DNA from: Amoebophrya sp. A120
Lineage: Eukaryota > Sar > Dinophyceae > Syndiniales > Amoebophryaceae
Assembly: GCA_905178155.1 (NCBI GenBank)
Contig: CAJINV010000015.1
Location: 271,309-335,308 of the forward strand
Length of the DNA: 64,000 nucleotides
Direction: 5' to 3'
Below the pieces are notes generated by a model, which ran no database searches, was not told where the DNA came from, and saw nothing but the letters and a program-made list of their open reading frames with translations. The position numbers and the translations under genes were made by a program. This document shows positions 42,301 through 54,300 of this stretch, piece by piece. Positions within the stretch are counted from its first letter, which is position 1; the number at the start of each line of letters is the position of its first letter.

Positions 42301-45300
42301 GGGGGCCCGCCGCCTCTTGGCAAAATCCACAGCGAGCCCGCCGAAGCCTTTGCCGGGGTATGCCCCCGCGGCCGCGCAAGCCTGCCGGGCCCCGCGCGAC
42401 CTGCCAGGCGACTGCGGGCCAGTAAATGCACTACCAGGAAAGCGTCGGCGGCAAGCCCCGGGGGGCGCCTCCGGAAGGGGTGAAAAGATGCCCCCCAAAA
42501 AAACGCGAAACCCCAGCGAATGATGCCCCTCAAAGAGGCCCCCAAACGTCCCGGAGCAATTGCCCGACGCCGGGCAGAGAATTCTCCGGAAATTGCGCCG
42601 AAGGACCTCTGCCTGTGCTTGGAATGCCTCGGAAATAAAAGTTGGCCCGAGCGCCGCCGCCAGGGATTTTGCTTCGCGATAGGCGCCACTGGCGCCTGTC
42701 AAGGGGGCGCGCACAGATTAGCGAGAGCAAAATGTTGGTGGTGTAGGGTCCGCGCGCTTTGGCGGGCCAGGGTTTCCGGCCGTGTCCGGAAAAGCTGGCC
42801 CCCGTCCGGCTTTTTCTTTCAAGGTGCATTTTTTGGCATTACTTTCGCCCACTGCGCCCAATGTCTTCGCCGCTGGTATGTCGGCAAGGGTTTCCATAAA
42901 CAGAGGAGAGACGGGGGGCCAACGAGGAAGCCGTGGGCGGATGTCGGGAGGCGCCCTCCCTCCCCGAAATGATCTCAGACAATGCGCGCGGGCCAACACG
43001 GCGGGCCTGTTCATGGGCGTCTAGCTTGGCTCCCCCCTCATTGGGCCTGCGCAATCAAGTGCGCGGCCCGCTTCTGCAGTTTCATTGCCCGAATGCGCAC
43101 GGGCGGAAGGGCGGCGCATTTGCAAAAAATACGCATACAAAAATTCTCAGCATACTTGAAAAAAGCGTCGTTGACCGGGCCATATTTGAAGATGCTCCGG
43201 GAGAAGTTGTACTTCCACCCCCGGCTCCACTGCCTGATTTGCTGTCGATTTCCACAAGTTTCGCTTCATTGTCGAAAGCGTGGCTCGTAGTCACCACCGC
43301 TAACCGCGCGACTAGATCTTCCGCCAACAATAACAGCTGCTTCAGAAAGCGGTCACGTAAAGGCTTTTCGACATTGGGATCGGCGGTGAAGCCAAAGAAC
43401 GCAGAGTTCGCATCGGCGTTTCCAGATAATTCTCCTTGTCTGCGACTCATTTCGTCTAGCACGCCTGAGGAGAGAGTCTGGTGGTCCGGCAAACCTGTGT
43501 CCGAATTCTGGTGGGTTAACATCGTTGGAGATCCCTGAAGATTAGAAGCATGACTGCCGCCCCCTCCGCGGCTGCTCATTCCCATCGGCGTCGAGATCTC
43601 CGTCGGGGCTTGGGAGGCCGTCTCCCACAAGTCAAACTCGTCATCGTCCGTCTCACTTCCACCGCTCCCGAAGTCTCCGCCACCACTTATGGAGTTCTCG
43701 AATGTTATACAGTCTCAACTGTTACATGATTTGTCATGCGAAATTGTCAGCAATATCTACAGGATCAAGCTGCTTCGCATGACAAGTTCTCGACTCGCTT
43801 CTAGATAGCAGAAGAATCTGCGCAAAATAACCTGTAATGCAAAGGGCGCAATCTTCGCCCTTTCAATTTTGCCACTTTTGCATTACAAGTTCATGTAACA
43901 GTTGAGAATGTAAAACATCTGAGAACTCCATACCACTTCCCGCGACGCGTTCCGCCCACTCGAACAGGTCTTCCGCAATGTCGTATTCTGAGTAAAAACA
44001 TCCCCAACCCCAGAGTTGTCATGCAAATCTGCATGCCAAAAAAGTTTCTCATGCGAAGCCCCATGAGAAGCTTTTATTTCTATTCGTGTTTTGGGATTTG
44101 TGATGCTAGAAATAGCATGACATGATGGATCTGTGATGCTGCTGGACTAGCTAAACAAGATCACACTACGAGGACGAACTTGTCATGCGAAACAACCAAA
44201 GTTTGCTGATTTGTCTAGCAGATTTCCCATCTTGACTCTGGTATGGGGACGTTTTTACACAGGATATGTCGGGGGTGATAGGGGTCGGGATTGATGTGCT
44301 CATTTGTTCCTTCTGCTTCGCAACATTTCTCACCGCTGATAAGTCCAAGTTTTCCTTCTGAATTATGTGGTATTGCTCCGGAAATCCGGTCCAGGACTGC
44401 AAAAAGCGGTTCAAATACCCACAGGTAGATTTGATCACGCCATTTGATCTAGCGTCTTGTTTGATCGAGTTGAAAGCATTCGCGAACGCAGTTTGCTTCA
44501 CAGCTGCCAGAGCGCCGGGGATTGCAGCAGCTCCGTGGCCACCGAGCATGACGTTGATTGCTTGTCGCTCCGACCGTGTTCCTTGCAGCTGGTGCAGCGG
44601 TCCTGGGGGAGTAACTACCCTTGAAGAGGTGGCTCCACCGCTAGTTGTACCGCCTTGGCCTTCCGCAATGCGCATGACAATATCGCCTCCGCCACCTCCA
44701 TGTTGGCCTTCGGACATCAAACCGTACGGATTGTTGCCGGCTGTGAAATCTGCCCCACCCGGCGTCTGTGTCGGGGTTTCTACCTGCTGGAGCCGCTGTC
44801 CCGGGGAACCTCCAAGGTCCAGCGTCGCGCGCCGGTTCATTCTGGGACGAACGGCACCTCCTACAGCCGGAGTCCTACCACGGGCTGTTGCAGGAGGGGA
44901 ACTGGTCGAACCACCTGGAACTCCTGTCGTCAACTTTGTCGCCAAATTGATCATTTTTGCCCGGAATTGCCGACTGGGAAAGAACCGCACCCGGCGGTTT
45001 TCCTTTTGCCACTGACTCGTCTGCTGGGCAGCTCCTGCGCCCATTGCGGTGTTCATTCCAGAGGAGGCATATGGCGTTCTCAAATGTTACATTCTCAATT
45101 GTTACATGATTTGTCATGCAAAAAGAGCACCAACGTCCACACGGTGAAGTTACTTCGCATAACAAATTTTGCAAGGGCTAAACAGCACAGGAATCTGTGC
45201 CGAATTATTTGTAATGCAAGAGTTGTAAGCTCCGGCCTCTCCCTGTCGCCATTCTCGCATCACAAATTCATGTAACAGTTCAGAATGTAACGATTGAGAA

Positions 45301-48300
45301 CTCCATAAGGCGGAGCCCGAGCTTTTGATCTGAAAATCCTGCACGACAGAAACCATGCGCGCCACCATGCTGGCACTCATGTTGCTACTCGTTCTGGAAG
45401 AGGAGGAGCTTGTTCCACTGGCAGCTCCACTTTCTTGCATATCGCGGCTTTGGATCTGCAACAGGTCCGCAGGCCCGGCTCTTTCCAGTTCTTCGGACCA
45501 GGTGAGGCGGGGGCTACTGGACTGCTTCGTTTTTCTTTCGGTAGCAGCACTACTTCCAGATTTGTCCGTTTCTTGACCCGACCCAGCAGCGACATCGGTG
45601 CCCGTCAAAATCAAGTTTTTCTGCTCGTCTGAAATGTTCGGATCGATGACCGCCCGCATCTTCGCGTGCAGAGTCCAGAACTGGAGCTGGAGGGGATAAT
45701 TCTTTTGTACCGCTTCTCTCTGTTGCTGTTTCTCCGCCTGGGACTTCTTTTTCTGCCAACCTCCCGGCGCGTTTTTCTCGGCGATCTTTTCGTTTGCCTC
45801 CCGCCACACATCGTATGTTCGATCCTCTTTTCGGTTCTTGCTGTTCATCAAGTATTTCATCAAGAACTCCAACGTTTTCTCCCACTGCGGATTTTTTGCC
45901 CGCTGCGTAACACCTGGAATACCTTCACTAACAGCCGCATTCGAGCTTGTAGTTGCACCAGCATTTATTCCGCCAGTCAGCGACAGTTTCTCTTCATTTT
46001 CGCGCATTTTCTCCGCCTCGCTCTCGAGAGCAAAAGCCGGACCGAGGATCAGATCCACAATGGCATTCCGCATGGGGCTATGAACTGCAAAAGTACCGTA
46101 CTAGTATGAATTGCACTACAAATTTCCTTAGCATGAAAAAAGAAATTTGTAATGCTGATTTGCCGTTAAGAGAGATATTTGTCATGCATGGCTGCAATTG
46201 CTACGAGTACGATACTTTTGCATTTGATATGGGCCGCGCTCCGTGTCCACGTATGGATCAAAGAACGCCTCTATGTATCAAATGTAAAAGTGTCTGGGTC
46301 TGGAAGAATGCAACTTGTGATGCTGAATTTGGATTCCAAAAAAATCTGTATTGCATGAGCAGCAAAGGGAGTGCAATTTTTGCTACGCGGAGAGGGCATT
46401 TGTCATGCGGAATAGGCATCAGGAAGCCATCACAAAATCTGTGATGCTAGGGCATGCATCACAGACATCAGGAGTCATGCAAAATGTGCATGACAAACCT
46501 GGCAATCTTCCAGACCCAGACATTTTTACATTTGATACTATGTAGGCCGCAGCGATAGGGTGTTGACCAGCGAACTTGAATTCAGCACCGCTAGTACCTG
46601 CTTCAGGGTCCTTCAGCGCCCAAGCTTGGAACAGAGGAAGCAGTTGCCCAAGCACGATGTCCGAGGGGAGAATCGATGAACTCGATTTCTGTTGACCAGG
46701 TGTTGACAGCTGCGACGTTCTTTGCGCGGAACCAGAGTTGGACGGGGATAAACCCGACACCAGTAAGGATAAGCAGCGGATGTACAAGGCCTGGTAGAAT
46801 TTGATTTGGTCCCGCGCGATAACAGGCTCTTCGCCAGCCTGCGCAGTATCAAATCGGACCACGTCCTGGTTATTCAGGAGCGGGCGAACCTGGAGGTCTT
46901 TGCCGTCTCGCTGGGCGAAAGCCAACTTCCACAAACTCCTAACTGCCTGTTCCAGCACGTCCCGCTTCTGGCTGTGGTTCATCGCATCAGATTCTGATGC
47001 TTGACTATACCCACTACGACCGAACCCCCCCTGCTGCGATTGCTCCGTCGAACCGGCTCCGCCGGACTGATCGAACAAAAATGTCGCCTCGCGCTGCTCG
47101 GTAGAAGAAGATGCGCCTAAGGGGCTGATGATCACACCTTTCACGCGATTCCGATCGAGGAACACGTCAGAGGTCTGCATGTCCGCCGGAGATAAAGACT
47201 CGTACGCTTGCTGTCTCGAAACCGGGGTCTGAAAGGCGCTCTGCGGCTCAGCGTCGCGAAACGTGATGAAGTCAGTGTTCTTCGTGGAAATGCCGAAAAC
47301 GCTGTTGTAGGTGTTGGAAAGGTAGTAGAAGGTAGACGGTGGTTTGCTCAAATTGCGGTAGTCGTCAAGGGTGGCAATCTTATTCATTCCTCTGTTGAAG
47401 TAGACCTTGCCGCCTTCGCCCCTATGATTCATCGGGCCGCTGGTTGTAATTATTCCGTTCATCTCGTCGCTGTTGCTTTGGCGCATCATTTCCGCGAAAA
47501 GGAAATCTAGGTAGTTGGAATGCTGCGACACGAAATGCGTCATGCTTCGCAGGGCTTCCCCCGTGTTACCACTCACAGTATGAAATGCAGAAGTGTCTGG
47601 GTCTGGAAGAATGCAAGATTTGTGCTGCAGGTTTTCCATGACCCATGAGGTCTGGAATGCGAGACCCAGCATGACAGAATCTTTGAGGTCTCTATCATGC
47701 CTTTCCTGCCTGAGAAACTGCCTCTCAACTTGGTCAAAAGCGGACAGCTTTTGGCACTCACGCAACACAGATTTTTGCACCATTTAGATTTAGCATGACA
47801 AGTTCTGATCTTCCAGACCCAGACATTTTTGCAGTTGATACACAGTGCCCCCGGATTGCAGTTCCCTCACCTCGTCTAAATTCGCCTTCTGCGCTTGAAA
47901 CGGCAGCACGTAGTGCGCGAACTGTGCGAGCGCCAGCTCGTGGAGCTTTGAGATCTTCAGATTGGAGTGCAACAGCGTTTATCAACTACAAATATGTCTG
48001 GGCCTGGAAGAGTGCAAGTTTGTCATGCTTGTCTGGCATGACTCGACAATCTGTGTTGCATAGGCACGCAAAGGCCCTCTTACCTGTCATGCAAAAGCGC
48101 AGCTTGCCATGCGGAATACGTAAGACATGGCAGCCAAAAAATTTGTCATGCATAGCTGCGTATTGCAGTGTGTCTGTCATTCACTTTTGGCATTACAAGT
48201 TTCCAGACCCAGACATTTTTGCAATCCATAGCGTGCCGACTTGGAAAAGGATCTCCGCATGGAGATCCAAGACCTCGTTGGACTGGTTGACGTAGTCTTT

Positions 48301-51300
48301 ATCGCATTTAAAAACGACCCCTAGCCATAGTTGCAATGCAAATCTGCATGCTAAAAATGTTCCTCATGCGGAGCACCATGCGAAGCAGTTTCTAGTCGTG
48401 TTTTGAAACTTGTCATGCTCCAATCCACATGATGAACTAGATCTGTGACGCTGCTGAGCTAGCTCAAACAGCACTATCTACACTACGAGTCCAATTTTGT
48501 CATGCAAAACAGCCAAAGCTTGTGGATTTGTCTAGCCGACTCCACATCTTGACTATGGGGTGGGGATGTTTTTACATAGGATAGTCTTCAAAAGTAAGTT
48601 TGGCCGCGGCCGCGCTGGTGGTCGTGCTGTCGCCAGTTGTTGCACAAGGACCGCTATGCTGTGCAAAAGTATCGGACTCGTATAAATGCAACAGCAAGTC
48701 TTGCAAACATTACAAATATTTTTCTTAAGGCAAAACCGCATTACAAATTTTAGTTCTCATGCTGGGAAAATTTGTAATGCATTTAGACGAGTACGATACT
48801 TTTGGTTTTGCAATTCATATCCTCCACCTGTCGTCGTGGCTGCTGGTCGTACAGGTGTGCTAGAACTGCAACCACCTCCACCGCTCAACATCTCCGCGTT
48901 TCTCATGTTTTGCAAATTTTGTTTCGCGCGGAAGCGTTTACCAGCCCGTCGGAAGTACAGGGATTCCTTGCCTGAATCCTCATATGCACTGCAACAGTAT
49001 CGTACTCGTAGTATTGCAATACAAATTAGCTCAGCATGAGAGAGGAAATTTGTCATGCTGATTTAGCTTGAAAAAGAAACTTGTAATGCATACGTGCAAT
49101 TTTTCCAATTCGCACGAGTACGATACTTTTGCAGTTCATACCTCATCATCAGTGTCCACTTCTCGAACTTGGACGCCTCGCATTAGCACATCTTCATCCT
49201 CCTGTTCATGATCTCCATCTAAAGGTACTAGCATGGTCTCTTTAACCTTCTTGAAGCCCACTTTCCTGAGCCCGATCTTTTTCTCCAGCTTCGTTTTTTT
49301 GCTGTCGACCGAGGCTGCGGGACCGGAAGCCGCTTCGTCTAGAGTTCTACTCTGCTTCGTTTCGAGCAGGTTGGTCCCGTAGACGACTTTTTCCCTCACC
49401 AGGTCGGCCTTCTCCTTTTCCGCGTTTAAGAAGAAGCTGGCGCGTTCCGGCTCCGTCTCCATCAGGACTTCCCCTTTACTGTCGAAGAACAGTGCCGTGC
49501 GGACGAAGTTCGACTTCGAGGTGTCGTGCGCTGCTTCGCTAAAGATGGCTAGCTGATAGCTGATTTCCGTACTCCCTTCCGCCCTGTTGGTACCTGATCC
49601 ATGATGTGATTGGGGTAGAATTTGCTATATCGTGGTGGCGCGAACACAAACGTCTTCCCAAATCCCCAGAGCGCTGGAGCCCCTCGACGGCTGCCAGCTT
49701 GACTTCGTATGTTCTCGAAAGGTCACACCCTTCACAGTGGTGGAACTACGGCTCTGTATAAGTAAAAGCGTATCTGCGCTGCTTCGCAGCGTCTTACGTA
49801 CTACTAGATACAGCAGCGAGGCGTACAGCAGGGACCGCACCGCGACGTCCGCGCCACAGAGGTGGCTGCGGGCGTCGCACTTGTCCGCCCACAGACGTGG
49901 ATCGAACCGCGCTCCAGCACTGCAACGAGAGGTCGCAGCGCCGGGTGCAACAGAGGCTGCAACAAGTCGGGGATCGCGTGGCCCAAACCTCCATCCGAAG
50001 TCGCCGCCCTGTGGCCCCTTGTCCGCCACGCGTATCCCGCCGGCTTTGTCGCGTCTACAGGGTGGCCCGCCGGCTGTCCTGTCTCGTCGTGTTGCGCCGC
50101 ACCTCCACCGAGGACAGAGATCGGAGCCCGATGTCCATGTCGTATGCACCTAGGCCGCGCAGTTCCTAACTAATCCACGCGCCACAGAGGTGGCTGCAAC
50201 TATGCTCGGCTGGTGTGGCGTCAAATCGTTATCGTTCTCATCAATTTGGATGCAAGTGGTTCTTCTAAGTGTGTAACGAAAGGAGTTGCTCGGTGGCAGC
50301 GTGCGTCAGCATAAGCAGATCAAAACATGCAAAGCGCACCCCGTTCACAGCCTCACATCCTAGATCCTTACTAGCCCGCCGGAGTGCGCACAGAGGTGCG
50401 TCATCCAGTGAGGGTTCCGGCTGAACCAGCGGCACAGGCGGTGCCTGCCGGTATGGGACGGCAACACGGAATGGCGTGCCTCGTTAAACTTTCTTTCAGA
50501 TTTGGGTCGTGCGACCCGCGCTCCGGTCGCCCAGGACGTGCCTGCATTAGCGACCAGCGTCATCAGCTTCGCCATATCGGTACGTGACTTTAACGTGCGC
50601 GCGCGTGGCAGTCGCGGGAGGTTAGGACCCTCCCCGCCTGCTCTCGCCGACCGTCCGCTTGGGCATCGGTCACGGGCAAATTCTGATGGTTGTCGGAATT
50701 CTTTGTACAAAAATGGGACCACAGAGGTGGTTAGCCCATTCCGGCCCTCACGAGGTTCGCGCTGGTGCTGCGCGACCTAGTCCTATTTGTGATGCCTAGA
50801 ATGCGATGTCTGCATTGCGTTGCTTAGATTGAGAATGAACTAGGTACCTTGTGGGCGGCAGGAGCGCACGGCGCACGAAAGCCGGTACAAATCGGCCTGA
50901 AACTGCCGCAAGCTGCGGCGGATCTTCCGCCGAAGCCGCTGCCGCATGCGAATCACCGGCTTCTGGTTGGGAAGGATGGCGACTGACTTTTGGTCCGCTT
51001 GGAGGACTATCCTGTGCAAACATGTCTGGGTCTGGAAGAGTGCAAGATTTGTGATGCATCTCGCGGGCCATACTCACGGTCTGTAATGCACGCAGAAGCA
51101 TCACAGATTTTTTGAGACCTTCCTCATACCTAGTCCGCATGAGAAATTCGGCCTTTACTTGTTAGCGAGAATTGGGTAACTGTTGGCGTTCATGCGACAC
51201 AGATTTTTTTGTAAAGCAGATTTCGCATGACAGGCTTCATTCTTCCAGACCCAGACATATTTGCAATGCATAACGACCTGGGAACTCGAAGAAGAAGAGC

Positions 51301-54300
51301 TGCCGCTGCCAGAGTTGTTCTTGTCATGATCCGTTGTCGTTGATGCAGCAGAGTTCTTGTTTTGTACAATGTTCTCTTTGCGCAGTTCCTGCATGGGGAG
51401 AAACAAATTGTGAAACGCGTCGGAGTTCCAGTTCTTGTGTTCCGCATACAGCAATTGCGAATAGGGCGCAAATGCGTGCACGCCCGCGACGAGCTTGTAC
51501 AGTGCGAAAGCCACACGGCGCTTCACCCACAGCGTCCGAAACAGTGGGTATTTCTTCAAATCAACCTCTCGAGGCACGTCGTAGTCTTCCCCCACAGACT
51601 GCAAGAGCTGCAGGGATAAATCGGCACTGATTCCCGTCTCGTGCGCAATCTTCGCTGGGAGGAACAGGGCATTGAAGAAGTTGTTTTGGGTCGTCGTCGA
51701 AGTACCACTCTGGTGCCCGGGAACAGCGAGCAGTGCGTTCATACGCTTGAGTACCTCGATGATGAAAAGTCGGTAGATATCGTTTGTAAAAACGTCCCCA
51801 TCTCCCCAGAGTTGTCATGCAAATCTGCATGCGGAAAATTTTTCTCATGCGAAGACCCATGAGAAGCAGTTCCTAGTCGTGTTTTGAAATTTGCAATGCT
51901 CCGATCACCATGATATGCTAGATTTGCAATGCGGTCGTACTACTAGCGAAACAGGACTACGACACTACGTCCCCAAACTTGTCATGCGCAAAAGCCAAAG
52001 CTGGTTGATTTGTGTAGCGCATTTGCCATCTTGACTCGTCTGGGGTGGGGACGTTTTTGCTCACCATAGTAGACCTTTTCCGTCGAGGCTTTTTCTTTGG
52101 CGGATATTACAGACGAACTCCCGGAGTTGGCGGATGACGTTCGCCTATCCTGTGCAAAACAAGTATCGCACTCGTAGCAATTGCAGCCAGGCATATACAA
52201 ATCTTTTTCTCGAGGTAAATCCGCATTACAAATTCTATTTCTCATGCTGAGAAAACTTGTCATGCGTTTATACGAGTGCGATACTTTTGCAGTTCATATC
52301 GGCTGGCGCTTGCCGAAGGGGAGTCGACATCCATTGCCGAGGATCCGTCGGCGGGAGCATTGGTGCCCGGTAGCTGTCTTAAGCTTTCGTCGAGCACTTT
52401 CAGGCCTTTCATAAATTTGTCCAAAAATGCACCTTCGGAGAGTCTCTCGACCATAGTCTCGGCGCTGATTCCTCTCGGCCAATTAAAGCCTTCCGCAGCT
52501 GCCTGACCTAGCCCAGGAAAAGTCTCCTCGTGTGGACACGTTTTTAGCAGTCTGTCGATGGCACCATAGGCAGCCTGCAGATCCTCCGCAACCTGCTGCA
52601 CGACTGCACGGTGGGCCGATATCAAGAGGAATCCCGCCTCCCCATATCAAAACGAAACTTCTGATGCTGGATTTGGATACACAAATTGTGTTGCAGTAGA
52701 GGAATGCACGCGGATCCTGAGCCTAGGTGGGGGTCTTCTGGTGTAGGCGCCTAGCTGCATGGTAGACAGCTACCCTGTAGGCTTGCAGCATTACAAATCG
52801 CCCGCATAACGTGGCGGACAGCCTGAGCGTGCCTTCTTGCAAGACAGTGACAGACCCGATTTGTGGTCACAAATCTGCATCACAAATTTTCAAAAGGATG
52901 CGTTTCCGATATGGGGAGGGGGGGTCTTTCCTTTCGATAGCCGATGGTGATGGGAGACGTCTTTCTCCCAGCTTCAAAGCCCGACCGAGCGTGTCAGTGA
53001 CCTCGGTTATCAACCACCGCTGCTCATCGGTCAGCCTGCTAGAAATATGGATTGCAAATGTGTCTGGGTCTGGAAGGATGCAAGATTTGTCATGCACATT
53101 TTCCATGCCTCCTGACGTCCGTGATGCATGTTGCCCTAGCATCACAGATTTTGTGACCTATGCTGCATGAGAAATGCCGTCTTGCCGTGGCAAAAACTGG
53201 ACCTCTTTTGCTGTTCATGCAATACAGATTTTCGTAGTATCCAAATGCAGCATGACAAGTTACATCCTTCCAGACCCAGACATATTTGCATTTGGTAGGC
53301 GCTTGCCGAATGGGAATCCACGTGGTCCATATCCACGGCGGATAAATTATATCCTGTGCAAAAGTATCGCACTCATATTGCAATCATGCATATACAAATC
53401 TTCACTTCTTTTTAAGGTAGATCTGCATTACAAATTTTGTTTCTCATGCTGAGGAAATTTGTAATGCATTTATACGAGTACGATACTTTTGCAGTTCATA
53501 AGTTCATGCCCTGTGCGTGTGCCAGCTGTCTTAGGCTTAGCTCAAGCTCTTTCCATTGTGCCATCATGAGGCCAAATTGGCGTCGAGTCATGAAGGGATT
53601 GGTAATCCCTTCACCACTATTGGTGAGTTCCTCGGCCATCATCCCGGTGCTGATTCGTGACTGCCAACTAAAGACTTTCGCAGCTTCCTGACCTAGACCA
53701 GGAAAAGTCTCTTCGTGTGCCCCCGCACACGTTTTTAGCAGCTGGTCTATCGTAAGAAAAAATCCCCCCTCCCCACATCGAAAAGGAACGCCTCAGTGAA
53801 TTTGTGATGGTGATTTGTGACCACAAATGAATCGCGTTTGTCTTGCAAGAAAGCAATGGCATGGACTCCGCCCCATTATGCAGGCGTTTTTCCTACAGCA
53901 CAAACGTTCCTCATGCTAAGTGCCTAGGCCAAACCTTCTGTGCATTGGGATCGTATGGGCCTGCAGTCCTATACTGCAAGACAAATCTGATTTGTGTACG
54001 CACATCCAGCATCAGAAATTTCGTTTTGATGTGGTGAGGGGGGATTTTTCATTTTGATATTGTCGATGGCGTCACTTGCAGCCGCAAGATCCTCCGCAAC
54101 CTCTTTCGCGATCGGCATGCGGACCGATGGTCCGGAAGTACGGCCTGAAAAACGGAGCAAGACTTCAAGTCTTTCTCCTAATTTCAAAGCCCGACCAAGC
54201 TTGTTAATCGCCACGGTTAGGAACCACCGCTGCTCAATGGTCAACCGCCGCTTCTCATTAGCTTCTAGCTCTGGCTCGTAGAATATGGGCGCAATTTTTT

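Larger units (their letters stand above)
49595..50842. mobile_element. Long intron-like element K, 1,248 bp, with four hairpins
   Basis: Flanked by a 6-bp direct repeat GGTACC (49,589-49,594 and 50,843-50,848). Removing it joins RPQGT|NRAEG in frame; read through, the frame stops at TAG next to 50,842. The ends (TGATCCATGATGTGATTGG and GATTGAGAATGAACTA) show at best weak inversion, so it is not a standard member of families A to H. It carries one ATTTGTGATGC word near 50,790 and four CAC-AGAG-GTG hairpins. Overlapping ORFs of about 170 codons on both strands have no recognisable product. Confidence 0.75.

Noticed and set aside
42218-43054. Overlapping ORFs on both strands of the GC-rich element
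   Set aside because: Many frames are open simply because stops are rare in GC-rich DNA, and none has a recognisable motif or codon pattern like the neighbouring exons.
49625-50153. Two opposite ORFs of about 174 codons in the long element
   Set aside because: They overlap each other almost completely, cover hairpin repeats and show no recognisable product. The segment behaves as intron.
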